Of a stretch of DNA of 64,000 nucleotides, positions 63,550-64,000 are shown one piece after another (position 1 is the stretch's first letter; every line of letters begins with the position of its first letter). The notes beneath the pieces are model-generated. The model ran no database searches. It saw nothing but the letters and a program-made list of their open reading frames with translations, and had not been told where the DNA came from. Source of the DNA: Rhizobium rhizogenes (GTDB taxonomy: Bacteria; Pseudomonadota; Alphaproteobacteria; Rhizobiales; Rhizobiaceae); assembly GCF_002005205.3 (NCBI RefSeq), contig NZ_CP019701.2, positions 2,466,501 through 2,530,500 of the forward strand, read 5' to 3'. A program made the translations under genes and the position numbers.

Positions 63550-64000
63550 TCAGCCCTTGAGGGGCGAAATCAGCACTTCGACGCGGCGGTTCTGGGCGCG
63601 ACCGTCAGGCGTTGCATTCGATGCGATCGGCTGCGAGGCACCGAAGCCGAGTGTCGAAATACGGCGCTGGTCGACACCGCGCGCACCGAGATAATTGGCG
63701 ACCGAAGCGGCGCGACGTTCCGAAAGGCCCTGATTGTAACCGGGGCTACCGGTGGAATCGGTGTGACCGTTGATATCGATCAGCGTGCGGTTGAACTTGT
63801 TCAGCACGATGCCGACGGAATCCAGCGTCTGATAGAACGGCGGAATGACCTGATCCTGATCCGTCGCGAAGGTAATGTTCGACGGCATGTTGAGAACGAT
63901 GCTGTCGCCGCGGCGGGAAACCGAAACGCCCGTACCCTGAAGCTGGGCGCGAAGCTCGGCTTCCTGACCATCCATGTAATTGCCAATGGCGCCACCGGCG
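63550..64000 (-). CDS. OmpA-family lipoprotein, C-terminal part (runs off window end)
   Basis: The visible 140-odd residues contain an OmpA/MotB peptidoglycan-binding domain: SIVLNMPSNITFATDQDQV, IDINGHTDSTGSPGYNQGLSERRAASVANYL and RISTLGFGASQPIASN with AQNRRVEV near the end. Upstream, at the window edge, a Gly/Ala-rich stretch (AGGAIGNYM) resembles the glycine-zipper part of YiaD-type proteins. The start lies beyond base 64000, so an internal ATG at 63975 should not be used. It probably links outer membrane and cell wall. Confidence 0.92.
   Translation of the reverse strand, partial: AGGAIGNYMDGQEAELRAQLQGTGVSVSRRGDSIVLNMPSNITFATDQDQVIPPFYQTLDSVGIVLNKFNRTLIDINGHTDSTGSPGYNQGLSERRAASVANYLGARGVDQRRISTLGFGASQPIASNATPDGRAQNRRVEVLISPLKG

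Noticed and set aside
63550..63975. Complete 141-residue OmpA-like gene starting at 63975
   Set aside because: The frame stays open to the window edge with a glycine-zipper-like stretch, so the true start is outside.
1..64000. tRNA, rRNA, CRISPR, insertion sequence or prophage
   Set aside because: No T-arm motifs, spaced direct repeats, transposase or integrase genes were seen on either strand.

Overview
This is 64 kb of ordinary, gene-dense alphaproteobacterial chromosome, most likely the circular chromosome of Agrobacterium or a close Rhizobiaceae relative. The evidence is the moderately high G+C, the proteins (DUF2794, DUF2585, DUF1223, IalB-like, a DapF with NGLGNK in place of HGLGND), an SAM-II riboswitch before metA, a structured leader before a ybhL/BI-1 gene, and a long palindromic element resembling the RIME repeats of rhizobia. 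No strain name can be proved from the sequence alone. I see no phage, IS element, CRISPR array, tRNA or rRNA gene. The window starts inside an MFS gene and ends inside an OmpA-family gene.

Region by region. 0-8.8 kb: MFS fragment, yggT-yggU pair, ppa, GNAT, typA, an M3 dipeptidyl carboxypeptidase, an unknown protein, and a marR-Bcr/CflA efflux pair. 8.8-24.5 kb: argG, an SDR, a LysE-type exporter, an ABC uptake system of the COG2984/4120/1101 type, rlmN, an IalB-like secreted protein, DUF1232, a pterin dehydratase, an LMW phosphatase overlapping a 2'-5' RNA ligase-like gene, tesA diverging from a YbbAP-type ABC pair, a ybhL/BI-1 gene with a structured leader, and DUF2794. 24.9-31.9 kb: DUF1223, acnA, and diverging from it ccmA-ccmB-ccmC-ccmD-ccmG for cytochrome c maturation. 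A 160 bp element with perfect 49 bp inverted arms lies between ccmA and ccmB. 31.9-39.3 kb: a diguanylate cyclase, then the compact minus-strand cluster dapF-mtaB-ftsY-yciB-DUF2585, then a metallo-beta-lactamase-fold enzyme.

39.3-44.9 kb is a translation and protein-targeting block: ffh, a chorismate mutase, rpsP, rimM, trmD and rplS, with a tauE-like gene inverted between trmD and rplS. Together with ftsY 4 kb away, both protein components of the signal recognition particle pathway are here. 44.9-50.3 kb: a two-gene amino-acid ABC system without an ATPase, an ACS-type MFS transporter, leuC and a DinB-like protein. 50.3-64 kb: TetR, an M48 lipoprotein protease, thiBPQ (thiamine/TPP uptake) under a TPP riboswitch, a VOC protein, an Uup-type ABC-F ATPase, thiamine pyrophosphokinase, metA under an SAM-II riboswitch with its own terminator, aldose epimerase, mtgA, a farnesyl/geranyl diphosphate synthase and an OmpA-family protein.

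Themes that link genes: thiamine uptake and activation sit within 7 kb of each other; three cis-acting RNA leaders (TPP, SAM-II, ybhL-type) are visible, plus a fourth candidate before ffh; many operon junctions overlap by ATGA or GTGA. The most interesting unexplained items are the promoter-plus-terminator unit before ffh, the RIME-like palindrome splitting the ccm genes, the CtrA-type site at 2205-2219 and the unassigned palindromes at 24669-24834. I do not see a clearly novel multi-gene system.
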